DNA of 64,000 bases. Source: AC-32 sp963717725 (GTDB lineage Bacteria > Actinomycetota > Thermoleophilia > Gaiellales > Gaiellaceae). The stretch is from the NCBI GenBank assembly GCA_963717725.1, contig CAVQWS010000024.1:1-64000 (forward strand), written 5' to 3'. Below the pieces are notes generated by a model, which did not search any database, had not been told where the DNA came from, and saw only the letters and a program-made list of their open reading frames with translations. The position numbers and the translations under genes were made by a program. This document shows positions 46,358 to 54,212 of this stretch, in pieces. The first letter of the stretch is position 1, and the number at the start of each line of letters is the position of its first letter.

Positions 46358-46876
46358 ATGAAGCGCAAGATCACAGTGTTCATCGCCATCGCAGCGCCCT
46401 TGGCGGCCGTGCTGATCGCCGCCGGCTGCGGCAGCTCTGTAAGCGGTTCGGCGTATTCCGCAGGCCCTTACGGCTCGGCTGCCGTGGCGAGCGCCCGCAA
46501 TGCCAGCGGCGCGACCAAGGTCGGCGTCGCGAGCTCGCGGTTGGGCCGCATCGTCGTCGACAGCAAGGGCCGGACGCTCTACGCGTTCGCCAAGGACAAG
46601 AACGGCAGGAGCGCGTGCTCGGGAACCTGCGCCACGTACTGGCCGCCACTCCTTACGAGCGGCAAGGTGCGCGCCGGTCACGGAGTGAAGGCTTCGCTGC
46701 TCGGAACCGCGAAGCGCGGCGACGGGAAGCTGCAGGTGACGTACAACCGCCATCCGCTCTACACCTTCAAGCTCGACAAGAAGGCCGGGCAGACGAACGG
46801 CGAGGAATTGAGCGACTTCGGCGGCGTCTGGGAAGTGCTCTCGCCGGCGGGCAAGAGAATCGAATCCGGTGGCTGA
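46358..46876 (+). CDS. lipoprotein with YxFxxD repeats (COG4315 type)
   Basis: 172 residues. The lipobox is VLIAAGCGSS. The mature part carries two copies of the Yx(F/W/Y)xxD motif, TLYAFAKDKNG and PLYTFKLDKKAG, and the family's SACSGTCATYWPPLLTSGK segment. Family function is unknown. An AGAAAGGAG ribosome site precedes the ATG. Its end overlaps the next gene by 8 nt. Confidence 0.88.
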   Translation: MKRKITVFIAIAAPLAAVLIAAGCGSSVSGSAYSAGPYGSAAVASARNASGATKVGVASSRLGRIVVDSKGRTLYAFAKDKNGRSACSGTCATYWPPLLTSGKVRAGHGVKASLLGTAKRGDGKLQVTYNRHPLYTFKLDKKAGQTNGEELSDFGGVWEVLSPAGKRIESGG

Positions 46877-47153
46877 CTGGGCCGCCCACCAGACGACTGG
46901 CGAATGCCTAAGCGCGACGACTCGGGAACTGGCCCAGCGGCTAAGCGGCGCGGACGAGGTGCTTCTCCTCTGGCACCCCGAAAGCGACCGAGTGGAGCTC
47001 TCCGTCCGCAACCTGGCAACCGGCGCGAGCTGTGAGATTGAAATCGCGCCAGCCGATGCGATCGACGCCTTCTACCACCCCTTCGCCTATGCGGCCAGAT
47101 CTGGGCGCTCTTGCCGCGTAAACCAAAAAGAGACGGCGATCCTCGATGGCTAG
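46869..47153 (+). CDS. conserved-looking small protein of unknown function
   Basis: 94 residues from GTG 46869, overlapping the lipoprotein stop. One compact alpha/beta domain is suggested by DEVLLLWHPESDRVELSVRN and CEIEIAPADAIDAFYHPFAY. No signal peptide and no recognised family. Coupling to the lipoprotein gene supports that it is translated. Confidence 0.6.
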   Translation: MADWAAHQTTGECLSATTRELAQRLSGADEVLLLWHPESDRVELSVRNLATGASCEIEIAPADAIDAFYHPFAYAARSGRSCRVNQKETAILDG

Positions 47154-47392
47154 CGTCGAGTGCCTACACGAAGCAGTAGCTGAACAACTCTTTGCGGCCT
47201 CGAACTTCCGCCGCTCGTCGTCTCCATCCAGCTGCTCCAGCAGCACAGCCCGCGCCTTCTCCCGCAGGTCGTCGTCGGCCGCCTGGCGAAGCAGGCCGAC
47301 GAGCGCCTCCGGGAGGCGATGACCGGTTAGATGGTTCAAAATCTGGTTCCAAAGGCGAGCAGCCTGCACGATCCACAAAGACCCGCTCCGAA

Positions 47393-47420
47393 GAAAACCC
47401 GTCCCTTGCGGCGGGTTTTC
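47393..47420. terminator. bidirectional terminator near the island's right end
   Basis: GAAAACCCG pairs with CGGGTTTTC across a 10-nt loop; T-runs on both strands make it work in either direction. It lies between the last island gene and the tRNA-Val 3' end. The 240 nt between it and the 47153 stop hold no convincing gene, but contain the GGTTCAAAATCTGGTTCC repeat at about 47334-47351. Confidence 0.8.
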
Positions 47421-47424
47421 TCAG

Positions 47425-47496
47425 TGGGCGCGGCTGGGATCGAACCAGCGACCTCCCGCGTGTGAAGCGGGCGCTCTCCCGCTGAGCTACGCGCCC
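47425..47496 (-). tRNA. tRNA-Val (anticodon CAC)
   Basis: On the minus strand GGGCGCGTAGCTCAGCGGG to GGTTCGATCCCAGCCGCGCCC plus A. 72 nt, all arms intact, anticodon loop TTCACAC. Its 3' 43 nt are duplicated at 27849-27891. Confidence 0.96.
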
Positions 47497-47535
47497 GGAG
47501 AGGGCCTCAGAATAGCCGTTCGGTACGCTTCGTCT

Positions 47536-47640
47536 CCTCGGGCCGGGCCCCGGGCGGTGGGAGCGTGCGAACCGCGTCAGATCCGGAAGGAAGCAGCGCT
47601 AAGTACTGCCTCTCAGGCGCGCGGTGTGCCCGGCCTGAGG
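47536..47640 (+). ncRNA. ffs: signal recognition particle RNA (4.5S type)
   Basis: The apical domain signature CAGATCCGGAAGGAAGCAGC is present (GGAA tetraloop and Ffh-binding asymmetric loop). The outer stem CCTCGGGCCGGGC pairs with GCCCGGCCTGAGG. The small bacterial form, ~105 nt, sits immediately upstream of dnaX, its usual place in many actinobacteria. Confidence 0.95.
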
Positions 47641-47657
47641 TTCGGTAGAGTCGTCGC

Positions 47658-49238
47658 GTGGCCGCCCTGTACCGCAAGTACCGCCCGCAGGACTTCGACG
47701 AGGTCGTCGGCCAGGAAGCAGTCACCCGGACGCTGAAGAACGCGATCGCGCACGAGCAGATCCGCCAGGCCTACCTCTTCGCGGGCCCGCGCGGAACCGG
47801 CAAGACCTCGCTGGCGCGCATCCTCGCCAAGGCCCTGAACTGCGAGCACGGGCCGACACCGACGCCGGACAAGACCTGCCACGCATGCCGCGCGATCGCC
47901 GACGGCAGCTCGCTCGACGTGATCGAGATGGACGCGGCCTCGCAGCGCGGGATCGACGACATCCGCGAGATCCGTGAGCGCGTCGTGCTGCAGCCGGTCG
48001 AGGGGCGCTACAAGGTCTACATCCTCGACGAGGCGCACCAGCTCACGGACGCCGCCTTCAACGCACTGCTGAAGCTGATCGAGGAGCCGCCGCCACACCT
48101 CGTCTTCGTCTTCTGCACGACCGACCTCGGGAAGATGCTCCCGACCGTCCGCTCGCGCTGCCAGACGTTCGTCTTCGCGCGGCCGCGGTTGCCGGAGCTC
48201 GTGCAGGTTCTGCGACGCGTCGCAGACGGCGAGGGGATCGAGGCGCCCGACGCTGCGCTGTCGCTGATCGCGCGCTCGGCCCGCGGCGCTTACCGCGATG
48301 CGGTCTCGACGCTGGACCAGCTCGCTGCCGCGACGGAGAACCAGGTGACGGTGCAGTCGGTGCTGCAGCTGCTCGGCGCGGTCGAGGAGGAGGCGCTCTT
48401 CCGGCTCTGTGACCTGATCGTCGACCGCGACACGGCCGGCGCGCTGACCTTCGTCGAGGAGCTCTCCGAGCAGGGACAGGACCTCGGGCGGCTCGTAACC
48501 GACCTGCTCGAGCACCTGCGTCACCTGCTGCTCGTCCAACACCTGGGCGAGGTGCCGGAGTCGCTGCCGGTCACGCAGGAGACGCGCGAACGGCTGCGCG
48601 AGCAGGCGAACCAGGTCGGCGAGGCGACGGTGCTGCGGCTCTGCGACCTGCTCGCCGTGGCGGTCGAGGACATGCGCCAGGGCGGCGACCCGCGGCTGCC
48701 TTTGGAGCTCGCGCTGGTCAAGGTCACGCGCCCGGCGGCTGATCTCTCGCGCGAGTCGACCGCGCACCGGCTCGAGCTCCTGGAGCGGGCCGCCCATTCG
48801 GGCCAACCCCCGGGGACAGACACAGTGACTGTCACCGACGAACCGGCGGAGACGCCCGCGGCGGGCCAGTCGCTCGAGCTAGAGCAGCTCCAGGAGGCCT
48901 GGCAGCGGACAATCCTGCCTGCCGTCGAGGAGAAGTCGATCCCGACCGCGTCGGTGCTGCGCGAGGCGCACCCGAAGGGGCTCGCCGACGACACGCTCAC
49001 TGTGGAATTCCCGCGCGAGGCCTCCTTCCACCGGCAGCTCGCCGAGGAGCCCAAGAACGCCACGCTGCTGGCCGAGGCGCTCTACGAGGTCACGGGCCGC
49101 CACCTCGCGCTGGCCTTCGAGGTCGGCGAGAACGGCGGGGAGAGCGACGAGCCGGCACCGGACGAGCCCGCGAGCGAGGAAGAGATCATCGAGCTGATGA
49201 AAGGAACCTTCGACGCGCGCGAGGTGGACGAGACATGA
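47658..49238 (+). CDS. dnaX: DNA polymerase III subunits gamma/tau
   Basis: 526 residues; clamp-loader ATPase. Start GTG then AALYRKYRPQDFDEVVGQEA, Walker A FAGPRGTGKTSLARILAKAL, zinc-type Cys (NCEHG and KTCHACR), Walker B VYILDEAHQLTDAAFNALLK and SRC sensor SRCQTFVFARP. The C-terminal tau part is short and less conserved; its linker contains an inserted-looking GGGGACAGACACAGTG stretch at about 48812. The stop overlaps ybaB (ATGA). Confidence 0.97.
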   Translation: MAALYRKYRPQDFDEVVGQEAVTRTLKNAIAHEQIRQAYLFAGPRGTGKTSLARILAKALNCEHGPTPTPDKTCHACRAIADGSSLDVIEMDAASQRGIDDIREIRERVVLQPVEGRYKVYILDEAHQLTDAAFNALLKLIEEPPPHLVFVFCTTDLGKMLPTVRSRCQTFVFARPRLPELVQVLRRVADGEGIEAPDAALSLIARSARGAYRDAVSTLDQLAAATENQVTVQSVLQLLGAVEEEALFRLCDLIVDRDTAGALTFVEELSEQGQDLGRLVTDLLEHLRHLLLVQHLGEVPESLPVTQETRERLREQANQVGEATVLRLCDLLAVAVEDMRQGGDPRLPLELALVKVTRPAADLSRESTAHRLELLERAAHSGQPPGTDTVTVTDEPAETPAAGQSLELEQLQEAWQRTILPAVEEKSIPTASVLREAHPKGLADDTLTVEFPREASFHRQLAEEPKNATLLAEALYEVTGRHLALAFEVGENGGESDEPAPDEPASEEEIIELMKGTFDAREVDET

Positions 49239-49555
49239 GCATGGATTTCAACAAGATGATGGAGCAGGTCCAGCAGATGCAGGCCCAGATGCAGCAGGCC
49301 CAGGAGGAGCTCAAGAACGAGACCGTCCAGGCAACGGCCGGCGGCGGGATGGTCACCGTCACGGCGACCGGCGGCGGGGAGATCAAGGAGATCAAGATCG
49401 ACCCCAAGGCGATCGACCCCGACGATCCCGAGCTCCTCGAGGACATGGTGCTCGCAGCGGTCAACGAGGCCCTCCGCTCCTCGCAGAGCCTGATCGAGGC
49501 CAAGCTCGGCCCAGCGATGGGCGGGCTGCACGGGCTCGGCCTGCCGGGGCTGTAG
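49235..49555 (+). CDS. ybaB: YbaB/EbfC nucleoid-associated protein
   Basis: 106 residues: FNKMMEQVQQMQAQMQQAQE helix, then VQATAGGGMVTVTATGGGEI and IKIDPKAIDPDDPELLEDMV, the complete YbaB fold. A small dimeric DNA-binding protein commonly encoded between dnaX and recR. Here a cNMP-binding protein gene is inserted between ybaB and recR. Confidence 0.95.
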   Translation: MSMDFNKMMEQVQQMQAQMQQAQEELKNETVQATAGGGMVTVTATGGGEIKEIKIDPKAIDPDDPELLEDMVLAAVNEALRSSQSLIEAKLGPAMGGLHGLGLPGL

Positions 49556-49972
49556 ATGGAGACGCGCACCGAGGCGCTGCGCCGCGTGCCGCTCTTCGCT
49601 GAGCTCGGCGAGGACGACCTGCAGTGCGTCGCCGACGCCGTGAACGAGGTAGAGGCGCCGGCCGGCCAGCTGCTCGTCCAGCCGGGCACCGCCGGCAGCG
49701 GGATGTTCTTCATCGCCGAAGGCACCGCCGTCGTCGAGACCAAGCGGGACGAGATCGAGCTCGGTCCCGGCCAGTTCTTCGGCGAGCTCGCGCTGATCAG
49801 CGAGGACGCGACCCGTACGGCGCGGGTACAGGCGAAGACCGATCTGCGTTGCCTCGCGCTCGACCGCGCGAGCTTCCGGACGCTGGTCGCCGAGCATCCG
49901 GAGGTCGCGGCGTCGCTGCTCGAGGTCGCCCTCGGCCGCCTGGCCGAGAACGCCGGCGTCGGCGACAGCTAG
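49556..49972 (+). CDS. cyclic-nucleotide-binding domain protein
   Basis: 138 residues, a single cNMP-binding (Crp-like) beta-roll: LFAELGEDDLQCVADAVNEV, SGMFFIAEGTAVVETKRDEI, GPGQFFGELALISEDATRTA with the phosphate-binding cassette (GELAL...TRTA). No DNA-binding or channel domain is attached, so it is a stand-alone sensor. It starts directly after the ybaB stop, inside the dnaX-ybaB-recR cluster. Confidence 0.9.
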   Translation: METRTEALRRVPLFAELGEDDLQCVADAVNEVEAPAGQLLVQPGTAGSGMFFIAEGTAVVETKRDEIELGPGQFFGELALISEDATRTARVQAKTDLRCLALDRASFRTLVAEHPEVAASLLEVALGRLAENAGVGDS

Positions 49973-49993
49973 CGGCCAAGGCACAATGGGCCG

Positions 49994-50584
49994 GTGTTCA
50001 GCCCGTCTGTCGAGAACCTCGTCGCGCAGCTGACGCGCCTGCCGAGCGTGGGCCAGCGCACCGCGCAGCGGCTCGCGTTCCACCTGCTGAGCGTGCCCAA
50101 GGAGGAGGCGCTCGCCCTCGCCCGCGCGCTCGAGGAGGTCAAGGAGCGCGTCCGCTTCTGCAACGAGTGCGGGAACCTGACCGAGGACGAGACCTGTGAG
50201 ATCTGCCGCGACGAGCGGCGCGACCACACGATCGTCTGCGTCGTCGAGCAGCCCGCCGACCTGATCTCCGTCGAGCGCACGCACGAGTACCGCGGCCTCT
50301 ACCACGTTCTCGGCGGCTCGCTCTCGCCGCTCGACGGCGTCGAGCCGGAGCACCTGCGCATCGACCAGCTGCTCGGCCGCGTCGAGCGCAACGGCGTCGA
50401 GGAGGTCGTGCTGGCGACGAATCCGAACATGACCGGCGAGGCGACAGCCGCCTTCCTCGCCGACCGGTTGCGCGGCCGGGTGCGGGTCACGCGCCTGGCG
50501 AGCGGCCTGCCCGTGGGCGCCGACCTCGAGTACGCCGACGAGGTCACGCTCGGCAGGGCGCTGTCGGGCCGCCGCGAAATGTGA
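49994..50584 (+). CDS. recR: recombination mediator RecR
   Basis: 196 residues, full length. Helix-hairpin-helix LTRLPSVGQRTAQRLAFHLL, zinc finger CNECGNLTEDETCEICRD, Toprim domain with CVVEQPADLISVERTHEYRG and the Walker-like GVEEVVLATNPNMTGEATA. Works with RecO/RecF to load RecA at gaps. GTG start. Confidence 0.97.
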   Translation: MFSPSVENLVAQLTRLPSVGQRTAQRLAFHLLSVPKEEALALARALEEVKERVRFCNECGNLTEDETCEICRDERRDHTIVCVVEQPADLISVERTHEYRGLYHVLGGSLSPLDGVEPEHLRIDQLLGRVERNGVEEVVLATNPNMTGEATAAFLADRLRGRVRVTRLASGLPVGADLEYADEVTLGRALSGRREM

Positions 50585-50600
50585 ACCTAGACTTCCTACC

Positions 50601-51851
50601 GTGACCACCACCGAGTTCGAGCCGCTTCCCGACCTCGCGGCCGCCGAGCCGAGTGCCGGCACGCTCGTGATGAAGTTCGGTGGCACGTCGGTCGCCGACC
50701 CGGAGAAGATCAAGGACGTCGCCCGCCGGCTCGTCGAGATGCAGGCGGCCGGCAATCGGGTGGTCGCCGTGCTCTCGGCGATGGGCGACTCGACCGACGA
50801 CCTCGTCCGCCTCGCCTACGAGGTCTCCACGAGGCCGAAGCCGCGGGAGCTGGACATGCTGATCTCGGTCGGCGAGCGGATCTCGTGTGCGCTCGCGGCG
50901 ATGGCGATCCACGACCTCGGCGCCGAGGCGATCTCGCTCACCGGCTCCCAGGCCGGGATCGTGACCGACACCGTCCACGGCCGGGCCAAGATCGTCGACG
51001 TCCGCGCGCGCCGCATCCACGAGGCGCTCGACCAGGACAAGATCGTGCTCGTCGCCGGCTTCCAGGGCGTCTCCACCGACTTCGACATCACGACGCTCGG
51101 CCGCGGCGGCTCCGACACGACCGCGGTGGCGCTGGCGGCCGCGCTCGGCGCCGAGGTCTGCGAGATCTACACCGACGTCGAGGGCGTCTTCACCGCCGAC
51201 CCGCGACTCGTGCCCGAGGCGCGCAAGCTGCACGCGGTCAGCTTCGAGGAGATGCTCGAGTTGGCCGCGTCGGGCGCGAAGGTGCTGCAGGTACGCTCGG
51301 TCGAGATCGCGCGCAGCCACAACGTCAAGCTGCACGTCCGCCCCTCCTACTCGCCGGCGGACGGCACCTGGATTCGCGAGGAGGACGATCGGATGCTCGA
51401 GAAGGCGCTCATCTCCGGAGTCACGCACACGCGCGAGGAGACGCTCTACCGCGTCGAGGGCACGACCGCCTCACAGCTGTTCGCGGCGCTAGCGGACGCG
51501 AGCGTGAACGTGGACACGATCGTCCAGACCGGGCCGGAGATCGTCTTCTCGGCACCCGCCGATGACCGCGATGCCGCCACGGAGGTGCTCGACGGGCTCG
51601 GCGTGCAGTGGAACGCGCGCGACGACCTCGGCAAGGTGAGCGTGATCGGCGCGGGCATGAAGAGCCACCCGGGCGTGGCCGCCAAGGCGTTCGCGACGCT
51701 GGCCGACGCCGGGATCGAGCCCGAGGTCGTGACGACCTCGCCGATCAAGATCGCCTGCCACGTGCGCACCGACGAGGTCGACACGGCCGTCGCGGTGCTG
51801 CACCGGGCCTTCGAGCTCGACGCGCCGGAGGCCGAGCGCCAGCATGCCTAG
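50601..51851 (+). CDS. lysC: aspartate kinase
   Basis: 416 residues; first step of the aspartate family (lysine, threonine, methionine, diaminopimelate). N-terminal kinase with VMKFGGTSVADPEKIKDVAR, AGFQGVSTDFDITTLGRGGS and DVEGVFTADPRLVPEARKLH; two C-terminal ACT domains (VNVDTIVQTGPEIVFSAPAD, KVSVIGAGMKSHPGVAAKAF) for amino-acid feedback. The N-terminus from GTG 50601 has ~20 residues more than usual. The stop overlaps asd by 8 nt, the classical ask-asd pair. Confidence 0.95.
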   Translation: MTTTEFEPLPDLAAAEPSAGTLVMKFGGTSVADPEKIKDVARRLVEMQAAGNRVVAVLSAMGDSTDDLVRLAYEVSTRPKPRELDMLISVGERISCALAAMAIHDLGAEAISLTGSQAGIVTDTVHGRAKIVDVRARRIHEALDQDKIVLVAGFQGVSTDFDITTLGRGGSDTTAVALAAALGAEVCEIYTDVEGVFTADPRLVPEARKLHAVSFEEMLELAASGAKVLQVRSVEIARSHNVKLHVRPSYSPADGTWIREEDDRMLEKALISGVTHTREETLYRVEGTTASQLFAALADASVNVDTIVQTGPEIVFSAPADDRDAATEVLDGLGVQWNARDDLGKVSVIGAGMKSHPGVAAKAFATLADAGIEPEVVTTSPIKIACHVRTDEVDTAVAVLHRAFELDAPEAERQHA

Positions 51852-52776
51852 GGTGGGCCTCGTCGGAGCCACGGGCGCAGTCGGGCGCGTTGTGGTCGAC
51901 CTCTTGCGCGAGCGCGGCTTCGAGGACGTGCGCCTGTTCGCATCGGCCCGCTCGGCCGGGAGCGAGATCGACGGCCGTATGGTCGAAGAGGCCACGCCCG
52001 AGGCGCTCGCCGCTGGCGACCTCGACCTCTGCCTCTTCTCGGTCGGCTCGCGCGCGAGCCGCGAGCTCGTCCCGCAGGCGGTGCGCGGCGGCGCGATCTG
52101 CGTCGACAAGTCGGAGGCCTTCCGGCTGCAGGACCACGTGCCGCTGGTCGTGCCCGAGGTGAACGGCGAGCGGGCGCTCGAGCACGACGGCATCGTCGCC
52201 AACCCGAACTGCTGTGCGATCCCGCTGACGCTGGTGCTGAAGCCGCTGCACGACGCGGCCGGCCTGCGCGCCGTGCGCGTCGCGACCTACCAGTCGGCCT
52301 CGGGCAAGGGCGCTCAGCGCCTGCAGCAGCTGCTAGACGAGGCGCAGGCCGAGCACGATCTCTCCACCGACTGGGACTTCGACGGCGACGAGTTCGACGA
52401 GGAGGTCAAGCTGCGCGAGGAGACGCGCAAGATCCTCGAGCTGCCCGAGCTACCGGTGAGCGCAACCTGCGTGCGCGTGCCGGTGCCGGTCGGGCACGCC
52501 GAGTCGGTGTGGCTCGAGACGGAAGAGCCGCTCGACCCCTCTCGCGCGCGCGAGCTACTGGCTGCGGCTCCGGCGGTGAAGGTCGAGGACTTCCCAACGC
52601 CCGGCCTGGCGGCGGGTGGCAACGAGGCGCTCGTCGGGCGCATCCGCCGCGACTCGGCCGCCGAGAACGGTCTCGCGCTCTTCATCGCCTGCGACAACCT
52701 GCGCAAGGGCGCCGCCCTGAACGGGATCCAGATCGCCGAGCTCGTGCTCTCGCGGCAGCCCGCCGCGGCCAGATAG
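51844..52776 (+). CDS. asd: aspartate-semialdehyde dehydrogenase
   Basis: 310 residues; reduces aspartyl phosphate to the semialdehyde. NADP-binding VGLVGATGAVGRVVVDLLRE, active-site Cys in IVANPNCCAIPLTLVLKPLH, YQSASGKGAQRLQQLL and a catalytic His in PVPVGHAESVWLETEE. Slightly short of the ~330-345 residues common in the family, but all catalytic elements are present. Coupled to aspartate kinase. Confidence 0.95.
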   Translation: MPRVGLVGATGAVGRVVVDLLRERGFEDVRLFASARSAGSEIDGRMVEEATPEALAAGDLDLCLFSVGSRASRELVPQAVRGGAICVDKSEAFRLQDHVPLVVPEVNGERALEHDGIVANPNCCAIPLTLVLKPLHDAAGLRAVRVATYQSASGKGAQRLQQLLDEAQAEHDLSTDWDFDGDEFDEEVKLREETRKILELPELPVSATCVRVPVPVGHAESVWLETEEPLDPSRARELLAAAPAVKVEDFPTPGLAAGGNEALVGRIRRDSAAENGLALFIACDNLRKGAALNGIQIAELVLSRQPAAAR

Positions 52777-52831
52777 GCCGGACTCCGGTCGAATCCTCAA
52801 GCCGCGCGCTAAAAATCCCGATAGCGGAGAC

Positions 52832-53302
52832 ATGCGGCCAGCGCGCCTCGACCACACCTTTTTCGACAACGAGCCCCGCTCGCACCTGGGCGCCTTGCTG
52901 CTGCGCAAGGGCCTGGTCACGAACGAGCAGCTCGACCAGGCGCTCGAGCAGAAGCAACAGGGCGAGTTCCTCGGCGAGGCGCTCGTGCGGCTGCAATTCT
53001 GCTTCGAGAATGACATCGCCCGCGTGCTCGCCGAGCAGGCCGGCGTCGAGTTCATCGACATCGGCATCACGTCCGTCGACCACCGGGCCGTCGGCCTCCT
53101 GGCCTGGGGGCAGGCGCAGACGCTTCGTGCGATTCCGGTCCGCCTCCATCCCGACGGTGACGTCTCGGTGGCCGTCGCCGACCCCACCGACGAGACCCTG
53201 CTGCCGACGCTCAGGCTCGCGATGGGACAGCCCATCCGGCTGCTCGTGACGACGCCCACGGCTCTCCGTACCGCCTGGGCGACGGCGTACCCGCAGCGCT
53301 AG
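52832..53302 (+). CDS. stand-alone MshEN / GspE N-terminal domain protein
   Basis: 156 residues. HLGALLLRKGLVTNEQLDQA, LGEALVRLQFCFENDIARVL and IPVRLHPDGDVSVAVADPTD form the N-terminal domain of type II secretion/type IV pilus ATPases (MshEN), which in several proteins binds cyclic di-GMP. No ATPase part follows, so it is a free domain, perhaps a c-di-GMP receptor. The Flp pilin and the HD-GYP-like fragment elsewhere in the window show other parts of such pathways. Confidence 0.85.
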   Translation: MRPARLDHTFFDNEPRSHLGALLLRKGLVTNEQLDQALEQKQQGEFLGEALVRLQFCFENDIARVLAEQAGVEFIDIGITSVDHRAVGLLAWGQAQTLRAIPVRLHPDGDVSVAVADPTDETLLPTLRLAMGQPIRLLVTTPTALRTAWATAYPQR

Positions 53303-53925
53303 GGCCGCCGCGGCTCGAGCACGGGCTCGGGCAGCAGCGCGTCCTTCAGCGCTCGCAGCACCTTCGCGCGCTTGCCTTCCAGGACGGGCACGAGCCCCCC
53401 CAGCTCCAACCGCGCCAGTTCTACGGGGCCGGAGGAGCGGATCGTCCGGAAGCCGAAGTCGGCCAGGAAGTCATGCGGGAAGACCGTGCGGTGGACGAGG
53501 AAACGCTCGTAGTCGGACTCGCCCTCGGGGTAGCGGTACGCGAAGGTCTCGAGTGCGGCCGCGCCCTTGTCCTTCGCCTCGCCGATCGCGGCGAGGAAAA
53601 GAGACTGCAGCACCCACGGGCTCGAGCGGTCGACGAGGTACGCGCACGTGACGATCACGGCGTCGTCCGAGGGCGGGCCCGCGGGCAGCTCGGCGGCGCG
53701 CGGAAAGAGCCGCGCCGGCCCGTACTGCATCGAGCCGAGCGTGCGGCCGTCGTCGTCGTAGTAGATCGTCCCCCAGGCCCCGAACTCGGTCTCGGCCTTC
53801 TCGATCCAGCGGTGCTTGTCGCGCTCGCGGCCGCCGGTGCGCGACTGCCACCACATGCAGTCGTGGCAGACGGTCGGGGTGTGCTCGAGGGTCGCGCCGG
53901 TCAGGCCGGCGATGCGGACGCTCAT
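53299..53925 (-). CDS. GNAT-type acetyltransferase-like protein
   Basis: 208 residues. IEKAETEFGAWGTIYYDDDG, LGSMQYGPARLFPRAAELPA, VIVTCAYLVDRSSPWVLQSL, AAIGEAKDKGAAALETFAYR and FLADFGFRTIRSSGPVELAR follow the GNAT pattern, with a CHDCMWW Cys pair near the N-terminus that may bind a metal. Substrate unknown. Overlaps the Asp23-like gene (ATGA). Confidence 0.75.
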   Translation of the reverse strand: MSVRIAGLTGATLEHTPTVCHDCMWWQSRTGGRERDKHRWIEKAETEFGAWGTIYYDDDGRTLGSMQYGPARLFPRAAELPAGPPSDDAVIVTCAYLVDRSSPWVLQSLFLAAIGEAKDKGAAALETFAYRYPEGESDYERFLVHRTVFPHDFLADFGFRTIRSSGPVELARLELGGLVPVLEGKRAKVLRALKDALLPEPVLEPRRP

Positions 53926-54212
53926 GCGACCTCGTCGATCACGACGTCGACGGCCGTGGGCCGAGCGCCGGCCATCCGCTCGAGGTAGTCGGCCACCCGG
54001 CGCTGCACCTCCGCGCCGACAGCCTGCGCCGCGGCCCCCCGCGCGAGCTCGAGATGGAGCTCGACTCGCACGCCGTCGTCCACGCTGATGCGCACGGCGC
54101 CCTGGCGCGGGAGCCTGCCCTCGATCAGCCCGGCGACGCCCTCGACCTCCCGAGCCGCGTCGGCCGCGTAACTGGCGAGCACGTCGCCGGCGACGCTCGC
54201 GGTGCCTTCCAT
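53922..54212 (-). CDS. Asp23/Gls24-like small protein
   Basis: 96 residues: VAGDVLASYAADAAREVEGV, GAVRISVDDGVRVELHLELA and AEVQRRVADYLERMAGARPT resemble the Asp23/Gls24 envelope-stress domain. In actinobacteria such proteins appear near membrane genes, with unclear function. Its start overlaps the metallophosphoesterase stop and its end overlaps the GNAT start. Confidence 0.75.
   Translation of the reverse strand: MEGTASVAGDVLASYAADAAREVEGVAGLIEGRLPRQGAVRISVDDGVRVELHLELARGAAAQAVGAEVQRRVADYLERMAGARPTAVDVVIDEVA

Larger units (their letters stand above)
27849..47496. mobile_element. candidate genomic island in tRNA-Val(CAC)
   Basis: 43 nt of the 3' part of tRNA-Val(CAC), from discriminator to anticodon loop (47425-47467), recur at 27849-27891 in the same orientation with one mismatch. 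The intact tRNA is at the right end with its 3' end pointing into the segment, the geometry left by a tyrosine-integrase insertion. The left edge is followed by ~1.4 kb of gene debris; cargo is metabolic and surface-protein genes. No integrase was found, so the element would be decayed. A vestige of a former tandem tRNA array is the alternative. Confidence 0.45.
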
